A DNA stretch of 64,000 nt from Klenkia brasiliensis (GCF_900100695.1 NZ_FNCF01000005.1:62001-126000), one strand, 5' to 3'; shown: positions 25,485-34,877, counted from the stretch's first letter. Made by a program: numbers and translations. Notes: generated from the letters alone by a model not told the origin.

Positions 25485-26807
25485 TCAGTCGGCGAAGCCG
25501 GGCAGCCAGCGGGTGATGACCGAGCGGAAGTCGGCCTCGGCGTCGAGCTGGCACAGCACCCCGATGGACCCGATGGTCACCCGGTGGATCAGCAGGTAGG
25601 CCGGCGGCAGGTTCAGCTGCCGGCCGAGCCGGCTGGCCTCGCTGCGCGGGTCGCCGATGCGGTTGGCCTGGTCCTGCATCCAGGACCGGGTGAAGTGGAA
25701 CCGGTCGCGCGCCACCGGCTCCAGCAGGGGCAGCAGGTAGTCCAGCACCGCCTGCGCGTCGACCTCGACCGACGGCTTGACGAAGCCCTCCGTGCGCAGG
25801 TCCGCCAGCACGTCGTCGGCCCGGCCCTCCAGCGCCCAGCGCACCAGCCGGCCGATCGGCTCGGGGTAGCCGTCGGGCAGCCGCGCCACCGCACCGAAGT
25901 CGATGACGCCGAAGCGGCCGTCGGGCAGCAGCCGGAAGTTCCCCGGGTGCGGGTCGGCGTGCAGCAGGCCCGAGCGGCGCGGCCCGGAGAAGTGCAGGGT
26001 GGACAGCAGCAGGCCCGCCCGGTCGCGCTGCTCCCTGGTGCCCGACGCGATGATCCTCGAGAGCGGGGTGCCCTCCATCCACTCCGAGACGATGACCTTG
26101 GGCGCGCTGGCCACGATCCGCGGGACGGCGATCTGCTCGTCCCCGGCGTAGGCGGCGGCGAAGGCGCGCTGGGAGTCGGCCTCCATCGCGTAGTCCAGCT
26201 CCTCGGCGACCCGCGCCTTGAGCTCGGTGATGAGCGGCTTGACGTCCATGCCCGGGAAGAGCACCGCGAACATCCGGGCGAAGCGGGCCAGCTGGTTGAG
26301 GTCGGCCATCAGGGCGGCCCCGGCACCCGGGTACTGGATCTTGACCGCCACGTCGCGGCCGTCGCGCCAGGTCGCGCGGTGCACCTGGCCGATGCTCGCC
26401 GCGGCGGCGGGGGTGTCGTCGAAGTCGGCGAACCGCGTGCGCCAGGTACCGCCCAGCTGTTGGGCCAGCACCGCGTGCACGGTGCGGACCGGCATCGGCG
26501 GGGCCTCCTCCTGCAGCTTGACGAGGGCCTCGCGGTAGGGGGCGGCGAGCTCCTCGGGGACGGCGGCCTCGAACACCGACAGCGTCTGCCCGAGCTTCAT
26601 GGCGCCGCCCTTGAGCTGGCCCAGGACGGCGAACAGCTGCTCGGCGGTGCGCTGCTGCAGGTCCGCCGACACCTGCTCGGCGGACTGCCCCGACAACCGC
26701 CGGCCCAGCCCGATCGTGGCCCGGCCCGCCGCACCCAGCGGCAGCGAGGCCAGCCGGGCGGTGCGCGACACGCTGCCGCGGGGGATCACCCGTCCGTCGT
26801 CGGTCAC
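25485..26807 (-). CDS. ABC1/UbiB-family atypical kinase
   Basis: 440 residues. The family hallmark KxGQ appears in LKGGAMKLGQTLS. Further motifs are the Ala-rich loop PAAAASIGQVHRA, VAVKIQYPG with the ATP-site lysine, LHADPHPGN in place of the catalytic loop, and VIDFGAV as DFG. ABC1 proteins support ubiquinone or other isoprenoid lipid metabolism by ATP binding. The substrate in menaquinone-using actinobacteria is not known. Its GTG overlaps the stop of the ThiF/TOMM-like gene by four bases; the same neighbour relation (Rv3197/Rv3196) occurs in mycobacteria. Confidence 0.9.
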   Translation of the reverse strand: MTDDGRVIPRGSVSRTARLASLPLGAAGRATIGLGRRLSGQSAEQVSADLQQRTAEQLFAVLGQLKGGAMKLGQTLSVFEAAVPEELAAPYREALVKLQEEAPPMPVRTVHAVLAQQLGGTWRTRFADFDDTPAAAASIGQVHRATWRDGRDVAVKIQYPGAGAALMADLNQLARFARMFAVLFPGMDVKPLITELKARVAEELDYAMEADSQRAFAAAYAGDEQIAVPRIVASAPKVIVSEWMEGTPLSRIIASGTREQRDRAGLLLSTLHFSGPRRSGLLHADPHPGNFRLLPDGRFGVIDFGAVARLPDGYPEPIGRLVRWALEGRADDVLADLRTEGFVKPSVEVDAQAVLDYLLPLLEPVARDRFHFTRSWMQDQANRIGDPRSEASRLGRQLNLPPAYLLIHRVTIGSIGVLCQLDAEADFRSVITRWLPGFAD

Positions 26808-27919
26808 GGCCCCAGTGTCCCTGGTCGCGCGCCCGCGCGCCGGGACGACCCCGGGTGCCCCGCCGGGCCGGTGCCCGGCCGGCAGCCGCAGGCCGGGTGC
26901 GGTGGCCAGCGCCGCCGGCTGGGCAGCAGGTCCGGCGCGCGCAGCTCGAGGGTGGCCTCCAGCGCCGCCGGTGCCGCGGACCCGTCCAGGTGGGCCAACA
27001 CCTGGCCCAGGGCGGTGAGCGCGGTGGCCAGGCACAGCGCCGTGCCGCCGCCGACGGCGTGGTCGGGGGGCGCGTGCAGCTGGGCGGCCAGCGCCGGCCA
27101 GCCCGGGTCGGCGTCGGTGCGGTGCAGCTGGGCGCAGCGCAGGCAGGCGGTGCGCCCGGGGACGACGAGCGGTCCGACCACCCCCACCTGCCCGCGGACC
27201 GTGGCCACCAGGTGCGGACCGCGCTCCCCGTGCACCGGCACCGGGTCCAGGGCCGCCCAGGGCCGGGTGAGCACCAGCAGGTCGGGCGCGGTGCCCGCCG
27301 GCAGCGGCCGCAGGTCGACCTCGGGCACGGCCCGCCGGACGGCGTCGGCGGCGGCCAGGGTGCGCGGGCGCCCCTCGTCGGCCGCGCACAGCCCGCCGAC
27401 CACCGTGTCGGCCGCGCCGGCGGCACCGCGGTCGCGCACGTGCACCCGGCCCACGCCGCTGGCGGCCAGCAGGGCGGCCAGCGGCACGCCCACGCGGGTG
27501 GCGCCGTCGACCACGACGGCGGCCGTGCGGCGCCGGGCCCACGCCCCGGCACCGCCGGCGCCCACCGCGGCGGCCACCTCGGCAGCGGTGCGCGAGCGGG
27601 CCGCCGGCGTGGCGGAGGTGGCCAGGAGGTCGGCCGAGGCCAGGTCGACCAGCCGCCCGCCCGCGCGCAGACCGGTGAGCAGGTCCTCGACGACGCCGGG
27701 GTCGAGCTCGGCGGCCACCGCCCCGGCCAGCACCGACCGGGTGGTGCGAGCGCCGTCCAGACCGCGGACGAGGTCGGCGACCGCGCCCGCCGCACCGGCC
27801 GGCAGCGGGCCGAGCTGCACGCCCGGGTCGCCGTCGGTCCCGCCGACCCGGACGGTCACCGGGTCGACCCGCAGCACGGGGGTGCCGGGGAGCAGCAGGG
27901 GCCGGTCGCTGTCGGTCAC
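26804..27919 (-). CDS. ThiF/TOMM cyclodehydratase-like protein
   Basis: 371 residues from GTG 27919. It resembles the leader-binding E1-like proteins annotated in thiazole/oxazole peptide clusters. It has an N-terminal winged-helix-like part (about 40-100), a degenerate Rossmann core (RTAAVVVDGATRVGVPLAALL), and the segment TACLRCAQLHRTDADPGWP. Later HPACGC adds cysteines, so CxxC plus CxC could bind zinc. The adenylation loop GxGGxG is not intact. No YcaO protein, dehydrogenase or precursor peptide is nearby. Coupling to the ABC1 kinase suggests a joint function, not peptide antibiotic synthesis. Function unknown. Confidence 0.75.
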   Translation of the reverse strand: MTDSDRPLLLPGTPVLRVDPVTVRVGGTDGDPGVQLGPLPAGAAGAVADLVRGLDGARTTRSVLAGAVAAELDPGVVEDLLTGLRAGGRLVDLASADLLATSATPAARSRTAAEVAAAVGAGGAGAWARRRTAAVVVDGATRVGVPLAALLAASGVGRVHVRDRGAAGAADTVVGGLCAADEGRPRTLAAADAVRRAVPEVDLRPLPAGTAPDLLVLTRPWAALDPVPVHGERGPHLVATVRGQVGVVGPLVVPGRTACLRCAQLHRTDADPGWPALAAQLHAPPDHAVGGGTALCLATALTALGQVLAHLDGSAAPAALEATLELRAPDLLPSRRRWPPHPACGCRPGTGPAGHPGSSRRAGARPGTLGP

Positions 27920-28201
27920 GCCCGGCAGCGTCGCACCGGGGGCGGCAGTCGCCGCGCGGTGCTCCACAACCTGTGGACAAGGGTGTGGAGCACGTGTTGA
28001 GCGCTCGGCGTGGCGCTGTGCACGGACCGGGGACGGGCCGACCGCGGCGGTGCCCACCCCGTCCCCCGATCCGCCGGTGGGCCGCCCGGCCGGGGCCGGC
28101 CCGCGACCCGGACGGGTGTGGACGGCGGCCGCTGTCCACCGACGGTGTGGACCTGCACCCGACCGGGTGTCGGCGGGGTGGGCGGTGCCGGCGTCGGTCG
28201 C

Positions 28202-28207
28202 TACGGT
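28202..28207 (+). promoter_or_regulatory. -10 element of the YgjP-like gene, leaderless
   Basis: TACGGT ends six bases before the GTG at 28214, so transcription probably begins at the start codon. No Shine-Dalgarno is seen. Confidence 0.5.
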
Positions 28208-28213
28208 GCGTGC

Positions 28214-28744
28214 GTGCCGTCCACGTCCAGCCCCTGTCCGACCCCGGAACCGGTCGAGGTCCGGCGCAGCGCCCGGCGCCGCCGCACGGTGACCGCCTAC
28301 CGGCAGGACGGACGCACGGTGGTGCTCATCCCGGCGTCGTTCAGCCGGTCGGAGGAGCGCACCTGGGTGGACCGCATGGTCGCCAAGCTGGAGACCCGGG
28401 AGCGCCGGGGCCGGCGCGCGCTGGGCGGGGACGAGGAGCTGATGGTCCGCGCCCGCGCCCTGTCCACCGCCTACCTCGACGGGGTGCTGCCGGCCAGCGT
28501 GCGCTGGGTGGACAACCAGAACCGGCGCTGGGGCTCCTGCACCCCGGCCGACCGCACCATCCGGCTGTCCAGCCGGCTGCGGGCGATGCCCGAGTACGTC
28601 GTGGACTACGTGCTGGTCCACGAGCTCGCGCACCTGCACCGGCCCGCGCACGACCAGGCCTTCTGGGCGCTGGTGGAGCGCTACCCGAAGGCCGAGCGCG
28701 CGCTGGGCTACCTCGAGGCGGTCGAGGCCGGCTCCGTCGGCTGA
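28214..28744 (+). CDS. YgjP-like zinc metallopeptidase (DUF45/M48-type)
   Basis: 176 residues. The zinc motif is HELAHLHRPAHDQAFW, i.e. HExxH with a third His six residues on and the FW pair typical of the YgjP/SprT-like group. Upstream, NRRWGSC is the second family signature. No signal peptide or membrane helix, so cytoplasmic. Biological substrate unknown. The GTG 28214 is chosen because it follows a -10 hexamer at leaderless distance. It converges with the DUF2342 gene. Confidence 0.85.
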   Translation: MPSTSSPCPTPEPVEVRRSARRRRTVTAYRQDGRTVVLIPASFSRSEERTWVDRMVAKLETRERRGRRALGGDEELMVRARALSTAYLDGVLPASVRWVDNQNRRWGSCTPADRTIRLSSRLRAMPEYVVDYVLVHELAHLHRPAHDQAFWALVERYPKAERALGYLEAVEAGSVG

Positions 28745-28754
28745 CCGGGGGCGG

Positions 28755-30176
28755 TCAGCCGACCTGCGGGCCCCGGCCGTCCCGGTCGCCGTCCGGCCCC
28801 TCCTCCTCCGGCGCGGGCCCGTCGCCGGACGCGTCGCCCGAGAGGTCCAGGCCGGCGGTCAGCCGGTCGAACTCGTCCTCCTCCTCGGACCGGCGGCCCT
28901 GCCGGCCGACGAAGTCCAGCGGCTCGTCCAGGTCGTCGGCGGTGGGCAGCAGGTCCGGGTGCGACCACAGCTGGTCGCGGGCCTCCGTCCCGTGCTGGGC
29001 GGCCATCGCGCCCCAGACCGCGGCGGCGTCGCGCAACCGGCGCGGCCGCAGCTCCAGCCCGACGAGCGTGGCGAAGGTCTGCTCGGCCGGCCCGCCGGAG
29101 GCCCGGCGGCGGCGCATCGTCTCGGCCAGGGCCCCGTGGCCGGGCAGCCGCTGCCCCGCGGCCTCCGCGACCACGACGTCGACCCAGCCCTCGACCAGGG
29201 CCAGCAGCGTCTCCAGGCGGCGCAGCGCGGACTTCTGCTCCGGCGTCTCGGCCGGCTCCAGCACCCCGCTGCCCAGCAGCTGCTGCAGCTTGTCGGGGTC
29301 CTGCGGGTCGAAGCCGCCCTCCATGCCGCCCATCGCGTCCTCGAGACCGCGCTGGATGGCGTCGGCGTCGACGTGGATGCCGCGGGCGTAGGCGTGCACG
29401 GCGTCGGTGAGCTGCTGGCGCAGCCACGGCACGTGCGCGAACAGCCGGTGGTGGGCGGCCTCGCGCAGGGCCAGGAACAGCCGCACCTCCTCGGCCGGGC
29501 GGTCCAGGCCCTCGCGGAAGGCGTCGACGTTCTGCGGCACGAGCGCGGCGGTCCCCGCCGGCGCCAGCGGCAGGCCCACGTCGGTGCTGGTGACGACCTC
29601 GTCGGCCAGCTTGCCCAGCGCCTGGCCGACCTGGGCGCCGAACATGACCCCGCCCATGCGGCCCATGACCCCCGACAGCGGCCCGGCCATCGCGGCGGCC
29701 TCGGCCGGCAGCGCGGACGTCATCGCCGCGACCACCCGCTCGGCCAGCGGGTCGACCAGCGCGCCCCAGGCGGGCAGCGTCTGCTCCAGCCAGTCCACCC
29801 GCGACCAGGCGACGGTGCGCTCGATGCCCGACGGCAGCTCGGTGACCTGGTCCAGCCACAGGTCGGCCAGCCGCAGCGCCTCGGCGACCTGGGCCTGCTC
29901 GGCGGCCGAGGTGGGCTGGTGCCCGGCGGCCAGCTGGCTGATCGCGCCCTGCCGGGCGAGGTCCCAGTTGACCGGCCCCCCGGACCAGGTCATCAGCTTC
30001 TGCAGCTCGGCGAACAACGGCATCTTGCCCAGCAGGTCCTCCGGCGACCCGCCCCCGGCACCGCCGAACAGCGCGCCGAAGCCGAACGGGTCGGCCGGGT
30101 CCTGGCCACCGCCGCCCTGGTCACGCCGCTGCGGGTCGCGGTCGGCGGGTCCGAAACCGAAGGGGAGGTCGCTCAT
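28755..30176 (-). CDS. Zinc-dependent metalloprotease-like protein (DUF2342, Zincin_2)
   Basis: 473 residues from ATG 30176. A Gly/Asp-rich N-terminus is followed by the family core, with LREAAHHRLFAHVPWLR as the zincin-like motif and a long acidic C-terminal tail (EEEDEFDRLTAG and beyond). The family is confined to actinobacteria and a few relatives; Rv3195 holds the same place in M. tuberculosis. No enzymatic activity is established. An alternative upstream ATG at 30239 would add 21 unlikely residues; a TACCGT element seven bases before 30176 supports the shorter start. Confidence 0.85.
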   Translation of the reverse strand: MSDLPFGFGPADRDPQRRDQGGGGQDPADPFGFGALFGGAGGGSPEDLLGKMPLFAELQKLMTWSGGPVNWDLARQGAISQLAAGHQPTSAAEQAQVAEALRLADLWLDQVTELPSGIERTVAWSRVDWLEQTLPAWGALVDPLAERVVAAMTSALPAEAAAMAGPLSGVMGRMGGVMFGAQVGQALGKLADEVVTSTDVGLPLAPAGTAALVPQNVDAFREGLDRPAEEVRLFLALREAAHHRLFAHVPWLRQQLTDAVHAYARGIHVDADAIQRGLEDAMGGMEGGFDPQDPDKLQQLLGSGVLEPAETPEQKSALRRLETLLALVEGWVDVVVAEAAGQRLPGHGALAETMRRRRASGGPAEQTFATLVGLELRPRRLRDAAAVWGAMAAQHGTEARDQLWSHPDLLPTADDLDEPLDFVGRQGRRSEEEDEFDRLTAGLDLSGDASGDGPAPEEEGPDGDRDGRGPQVG

Positions 30177-30183
30177 GGTCACC

Positions 30184-30287
30184 ACGGTAGCCGCGCCGGG
30201 CGGCCCGGGAGGGCCGCACAGCAAGCCCTGGGTGAACACAGCGCGGGCACCGATGCCCGGGCCGGGGGCGGGCCCGTCACCTACTGT
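30184..30287. promoter_or_regulatory. Divergent promoters between DUF2342 gene and PDZ-Lon gene
   Basis: Minus strand TACCGT (30189 to 30184) lies seven bases from the DUF2342 ATG. Plus strand TACTGT (30282-30287) lies eight bases from the GTG at 30296. Both fit leaderless transcription. The roughly 90 bases between hold no other structure I can identify. Confidence 0.5.
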
Positions 30288-30295
30288 CGGCCCCC

Positions 30296-31330
30296 GTGAG
30301 CCGTCGTGTGACCGTCCTGGTGGCGGGTGTGGTGCTCCTGCTGGGGTTCGGGCTGGTGGGCACGCTCGTGCCGGTGCCCTACGTGGCGCAGGTGCCCGGC
30401 CCCACCTACAACACCCTCGGCGACCTCGACGGCGAGCCGATCATCAGCGTGGCCGGCCGCGACCGCAACGACGTCAGCGGCAACCTCAACCTGACCACGG
30501 TCGGGGTGCCGCAGCGTCCGCTGACGCTGGTCGGGGCGGTGCAGGGCTGGTTCTCCGACGAGGTGTCGGTGGTGCCCCGCGACACCGTGTACCCGCCCGA
30601 CCGCACCGTCGAGGAGACCCAGCAGCAGAACCGGCAGGCCTTCCTGACCTCGGAGCAGTCGGCCAACGCCGCCGCGCTGGGCGAGCTCGGCTACCCGGAC
30701 AAGGTGGTCGTGCAGTCGGTGGCCGACGGGTCGCCGTCGGCCGGTCAGCTGGAGGTCGGCGACGCGGTCGAGGCGGTCGACGGGTCGCCGACCCCGGACA
30801 CCGACACCCTGGACTCGGTGCTGACCGCCATCCCGGCCGGCACCGCGGTGACCGTGGACTACACCCGGCTGGGCCAGGCGGGCTCGACCACCGTCACCAC
30901 GACGTCCAACGACAGCCGCCCGGGCTCCTTCCTCGGCATCGGGGTGCTGCAGACGCCGTCCGCGCCGTTCACGGTGTCCATCCGGGTCGACGACGTCGGC
31001 GGGCCCTCGGCCGGCCTGATGCTGACGCTGGGGATCATCGACCTCGTCGGCGACACCGACCTGACCCAGGGCGCGGTCATCGCCGGCACCGGCACGATCG
31101 ACGCCGCCGGCACGGTCGGCCCGATCGGCGGCATCCCGCTCAAGATGATCGCCGCCCGCGACATCGGCGCGGAGCTGTTCCTGGTGCCCGCGGACAACTG
31201 CCAGGAGGCGTTGGCCAACGCCCAGCCCGGCCTGCCGATGGCCCGGGTGGCCACGCTCGAGGACGCCCTGACCGCCCTGCAGACCTTCCGCGACGGCGGT
31301 ACCCCGACGCCCTGCACGTCCGGCGACTGA
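30296..31330 (+). CDS. PDZ domain-containing Lon-like (S16) protease
   Basis: 344 residues: an N-terminal membrane anchor (about 3-25), a PDZ domain in the middle (VADGSPSAGQLEVGDAVEAVDG), and a C-terminal Lon-type protease domain without an ATPase. The catalytic dyad is visible: Ser238 in GGPSAGLM and Lys283 in IPLKMIAA. This is the YlbL/Rv3194c family, an extracytoplasmic protease tethered to the membrane. The substrate is unknown. In mycobacteria it also lies next to the UPF0182 gene. Confidence 0.92.
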   Translation: MSRRVTVLVAGVVLLLGFGLVGTLVPVPYVAQVPGPTYNTLGDLDGEPIISVAGRDRNDVSGNLNLTTVGVPQRPLTLVGAVQGWFSDEVSVVPRDTVYPPDRTVEETQQQNRQAFLTSEQSANAAALGELGYPDKVVVQSVADGSPSAGQLEVGDAVEAVDGSPTPDTDTLDSVLTAIPAGTAVTVDYTRLGQAGSTTVTTTSNDSRPGSFLGIGVLQTPSAPFTVSIRVDDVGGPSAGLMLTLGIIDLVGDTDLTQGAVIAGTGTIDAAGTVGPIGGIPLKMIAARDIGAELFLVPADNCQEALANAQPGLPMARVATLEDALTALQTFRDGGTPTPCTSGD

Positions 31331-31534
31331 CCACACCGGCGGCCTCCCGGGCAGCCGTGGTGTGCTTGGCGCCGACCCGGGAACCCCGGGGCGACCGCAC
31401 GAGTTGAGCAGTCGTCCCCGGCCCAGGTTGCCCCTCGCACCTGTCGGGCGGCTGTCGGCGACGGATCCGGGTGCTGTGCACCCGGCCGTGGCGGCAGCGG
31501 GACGACGCCAACGCTCGAACGAAGGAGCCCGCCC

Positions 31535-34500
31535 GTGACCATGCGGCCACCCGTGCCGGTGCCGACCCTGTCCCGGCGCGCCAAGCTGGTCATCGGCGTC
31601 ATCGCCGTCCTGCTGGTGCTGTTCACCGTCATCGGCACCCTGACCAACGTCTACGTCGACTACCTGTGGTTCGACGAGACCGGCTACACCGAGGTCTTCT
31701 GGACCGAGCTGCAGACCCGCGCGCTGCTGTTCGCCGTCGCCGGGGTGGCCACCGGGGGCCTGGTGGCCCTGTCGGTCTACCTGGCCTACCGGTTCCGGCC
31801 CACCTTCCGGCCGATGAGCCTGGAGCAGCAGAACCTGGAGCGCTACCGCCAGTCGCTGGAGCCCCGGCGGGTCGTGGTGCTCAGCGCCGTCGCCGTCGTC
31901 CTCGGCCTGTTCGCCGGGTTCACCGCGCAGGGCAGCTGGGAGACGTGGCTGCAGTTCCGCAACAGCACCCCCTTCGGCACCGTCGACCCCCAGTTCGGCC
32001 TGGACAACTCGTTCTTCGTGTTCGACTACCCGTTCTACCGGCTGGCGCTGGGCTTCGGGTTCGCGATCGTCATCCTGGCGCTCATCGGGTCGCTGCTGAC
32101 CCACTACGTCTTCGGTGGCCTGCGGCTGCAGACCCCCGGCCAGAAGCTGTCCGGTGCGGCCCGGGTGCAGCTGTCGGTGCTGCTGGGCGTCTTCGTCGCG
32201 CTCAAGGCGGTCGCCTACTGGCTGGACCGCTACGGCACGGTCTACTCCGACCGCGGCGGGGTGTTCACCGGCGCCAGCTACACCGACGTCAACGCCCTGC
32301 TGCCGGCCAAGACCATCCTGGTGTTCGTCGCGGTCATCTGCGCCATCGCGTTCTTCGCCAACATCGTCGTCCGCAACTTCGCGCTGCCGGCCGCCTCGCT
32401 GGTGCTGCTCATGCTGTCCTCGCTGGTCATCGGCGTGGCCTACCCGGCGATCGTGCAGCAGTTCGTGGTCCGCCCGACCCCCGACGAGCGGGAGGCGCCC
32501 TACATCGCCCGCGCGATCGACGCGACCCGCGAGGCCTACGACATCGCCGACGTCGACTACGTGAACTACGCGCAGGACCAGACCGGCGGCTCGACCAGCG
32601 ACGCCGACGCCGCCCAGGCCGCCGCCGAGCTCGCCGGGTCGCCGACCGTGGAGAACATCCGGCTCCTGGACCCGAACGTGCTCGCCCCGACGTTCACCGC
32701 GCTGCAGCAGATCCGCAACGTCTACGGCTTCCCGGAGCGGCTGGACGTCGACCGGTACACCGTCGACGGGGTGACGCAGGACTACGTGGTCGCCGCCCGC
32801 GAGCTCGACCAGACCAACCTGTCGGACAACCAGAGCAGCTGGATCAACCGGCACACCGTCTACACCCACGGCAACGGCTTCGTCGCCGCCCCCGCCAACC
32901 AGGTCGTGACCGGCCAGAACGACGGCGGCCAGCCGAACTTCACCGGCGCCAGCGACCTGCCGACCACCGGTGACATCCCGGTGGACCAGGCCCGCATCTA
33001 CTACGGCGAGCTGCTCAACGACAACGGCACCGACGTCTACTCGGTCGTCGGGGCGGCCGACGGCGAGGCGCCGCGGGAGTTCGACCGGCCCGAGTCCGGC
33101 GGCGACGACCAGGGCCAGGTGAACTCGACCTACGACGGCGAGGGCGGGGTGTCGATCGGCAGCTTCTTCCGGCAGCTGACCTTCGCCATCTACTACCGCG
33201 AGCGGAACTTCATCCTCTCCGGTGCGGTCAACGACAACTCGCGGGTGCTCTACGTCCGCGACCCGCTGGACCGGGTGGAGAAGGCCGCGCCCTTCCTGAC
33301 CGTGGACGGCGACCCCTACCCGGCGGTCGTCGGCGGCCGGGTGACCTGGATCCTCGACGGCTACACCACCTCGGACGCGTTCCCCTACGCCGAGCAGATG
33401 GAGCTCGGGGAGGCCACCACCGACGCGCTCACCGGCACCGGCACGACCGCGCTGCCGAACGAGACGTTCAACTACGTGCGCAACTCGGTGAAGGCCACCG
33501 TCGACGCCTACGACGGCACCGTGACGCTGTACGCCTGGGACGACCAGGACCCGGTGCTGCAGACCTACATGAAGGCCTTCCCCGGCATCATCAAGCCGAA
33601 GTCGGAGATGTCGGACGACCTGGTCAGCCACGTCCGGTACCCGGAGGACCTGTTCAAGCTGCAGCGCGACGTCCTCACCCGGTACCACGTCAGCGACGCC
33701 GGGGACTTCTACAACCAGAACGACCGGTGGCAGATCCCCAGCGACCCGACGCGCAACACCGACCAGGCGCAGCCGCCGTACTACATCCTCAGCCAGCGGC
33801 CCGGTGACTCCGGGGCGACCTTCCAGCTGACCAGCGCGCTGAACGCGTTCAACCGGGAGAACCTCTCGGCCTTCATCTCGGCCTCGGCGGACCCGGCGAC
33901 GTACGGGGAGCTGCAGGTGCTGCGGCTACCGGGCAACACCCCCTACCAGGGGCCCAGCCAGGTGCAGAACGCGATGACGTCGAACGAGACGGTGGCCTCG
34001 AACCTGAACATCCTGAGACAGGGCAGCACCGTCCAGTTCGGGAACCTGCTCACCCTCCCGATCGGCAACGCCGGGCTGCTCTACGTCGAGCCGGTGTACG
34101 TGCAGAGCCAGGACAACAACGGGTTCCCGCTGCTGCAGAAGGTGATCGTCAACTACCAGGGCCGGATCGGGTACGGCGACACCCTCGCGCAGGGCCTCGA
34201 CCAGGTGTTCGGCGCCGGGGCGGGGGACTCGGCACCCGACGGCGGCACCAGCAACGGCGACACCGGTGGCGACCAGACCACCAGTCCGCCGTCCACCTCT
34301 GCACCGACCACGACGGCCCCGCCGACGGGGGGCGGGGGCGGCACGGTGGTGGACGACTCGACCGCCCAGGCGGTCGCGGCGATCCAGCAGGCGCTGCAGG
34401 ACCTCGCCGACGCGCAGCGGTCGGGGGACTTCGCCGCGGTCGGCAACGCCCAGGCGGCGCTGGCCAGCGCGGCGGCGGCGTTCGAGGCGGCGCAGTCCTC

Positions 34501-34546
34501 GGCCTCGGCGTCGGCGTCCAGCGCGCCGGCCAGCCCGACGGGGTGA
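31535..34546 (+). CDS. UPF0182 family large membrane protein
   Basis: 1003 residues from GTG 31535 with GAAGGAG eight bases upstream. The first 310 residues hold about seven membrane helices, followed by a very large extracellular part and a C-terminal low-complexity tail rich in Gly, Thr, Ser and Ala. UPF0182 proteins are widespread in actinobacteria and cyanobacteria; function unknown. The 204 bases before the gene hold no clear regulatory element beyond the ribosome site. Confidence 0.92.
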   Translation: MTMRPPVPVPTLSRRAKLVIGVIAVLLVLFTVIGTLTNVYVDYLWFDETGYTEVFWTELQTRALLFAVAGVATGGLVALSVYLAYRFRPTFRPMSLEQQNLERYRQSLEPRRVVVLSAVAVVLGLFAGFTAQGSWETWLQFRNSTPFGTVDPQFGLDNSFFVFDYPFYRLALGFGFAIVILALIGSLLTHYVFGGLRLQTPGQKLSGAARVQLSVLLGVFVALKAVAYWLDRYGTVYSDRGGVFTGASYTDVNALLPAKTILVFVAVICAIAFFANIVVRNFALPAASLVLLMLSSLVIGVAYPAIVQQFVVRPTPDEREAPYIARAIDATREAYDIADVDYVNYAQDQTGGSTSDADAAQAAAELAGSPTVENIRLLDPNVLAPTFTALQQIRNVYGFPERLDVDRYTVDGVTQDYVVAARELDQTNLSDNQSSWINRHTVYTHGNGFVAAPANQVVTGQNDGGQPNFTGASDLPTTGDIPVDQARIYYGELLNDNGTDVYSVVGAADGEAPREFDRPESGGDDQGQVNSTYDGEGGVSIGSFFRQLTFAIYYRERNFILSGAVNDNSRVLYVRDPLDRVEKAAPFLTVDGDPYPAVVGGRVTWILDGYTTSDAFPYAEQMELGEATTDALTGTGTTALPNETFNYVRNSVKATVDAYDGTVTLYAWDDQDPVLQTYMKAFPGIIKPKSEMSDDLVSHVRYPEDLFKLQRDVLTRYHVSDAGDFYNQNDRWQIPSDPTRNTDQAQPPYYILSQRPGDSGATFQLTSALNAFNRENLSAFISASADPATYGELQVLRLPGNTPYQGPSQVQNAMTSNETVASNLNILRQGSTVQFGNLLTLPIGNAGLLYVEPVYVQSQDNNGFPLLQKVIVNYQGRIGYGDTLAQGLDQVFGAGAGDSAPDGGTSNGDTGGDQTTSPPSTSAPTTTAPPTGGGGGTVVDDSTAQAVAAIQQALQDLADAQRSGDFAAVGNAQAALASAAAAFEAAQSSASASASSAPASPTG

Positions 34547-34553
34547 CCCCCGG

Positions 34554-34583
34554 TGGGACCGCCCGCCGCACCCGGGGTAGGGT
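34554..34583 (+). promoter_or_regulatory. Promoter of first initiator tRNA
   Basis: TAGGGT (34578-34583) lies 11 bases before the tRNA. A weak TGGGAC stands 18 bases further up. The -10 to tRNA spacing is identical to that of the second tRNA copy. Confidence 0.4.
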
Positions 34584-34594
34584 GGTCCCACCGA

Positions 34595-34668
34595 CGCGGG
34601 GTGGAGCAGCTCGGTAGCTCGCTGGGCTCATAACCCAGAGGTCACAGGTTCAAATCCTGTCCCCGCTA
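34595..34668 (+). tRNA. tRNA-fMet (CAT), copy 1
   Basis: A 74-base cloverleaf with anticodon CAT in loop CTCATAA. Initiator features: C1 opposite U72 unpaired at the acceptor end, and three G-C pairs (GGG/CCC) next to the anticodon loop. D arm GAGC/GCTC and T arm ACAGG/CCTGT are intact. CCA is not encoded (ACG follows). Confidence 0.95.
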
Positions 34669-34674
34669 CGACCC

Positions 34675-34706
34675 GGAGGCCCGGTCCCGACAGGGACCGG
34701 GCCTCC
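34675..34706 (+). terminator. Terminator after tRNA-fMet copy 1
   Basis: A 14-bp perfect stem (34675-34688 with 34693-34706) with a GACA loop begins six bases after the tRNA. A short GTCGT follows instead of a T run. It separates the two tRNA units. Confidence 0.75.
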
Positions 34707-34754
34707 GTCGTCCCCGGCCCGGCCGCGACGGTGGCGACCGTCACGGACCCCCGG

Positions 34755-34784
34755 TTCGACGACGCCCCGGTGACGGGGTAGTGT
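34755..34784 (+). promoter_or_regulatory. Promoter of second initiator tRNA
   Basis: TTCGAC (34755-34760) and TAGTGT (34779-34784) are 18 bases apart, with the tRNA 11 bases further. The second copy therefore has its own promoter. Confidence 0.55.
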
Positions 34785-34795
34785 TCTGCGTGCGA

Positions 34796-34872
34796 CGCGG
34801 GGTGGAGCAGCTCGGTAGCTCGCTGGGCTCATAACCCAGAGGTCACAGGTTCAAATCCTGTCCCCGCTACCA
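34796..34872 (+). tRNA. tRNA-fMet (CAT), copy 2
   Basis: Identical over all 74 bases to the copy at 34595, with the same initiator hallmarks. Here the terminal CCA (34870-34872) is encoded, unlike copy 1. Confidence 0.95.
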
Positions 34873-34877
34873 ACTAC

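Noticed and set aside
26804-27919. Thiazole/oxazole-modified peptide (TOMM) biosynthetic cluster
   Set aside because: Only the ThiF-like protein is present; no YcaO enzyme, flavin dehydrogenase or Cys/Ser-rich precursor peptide lies nearby.
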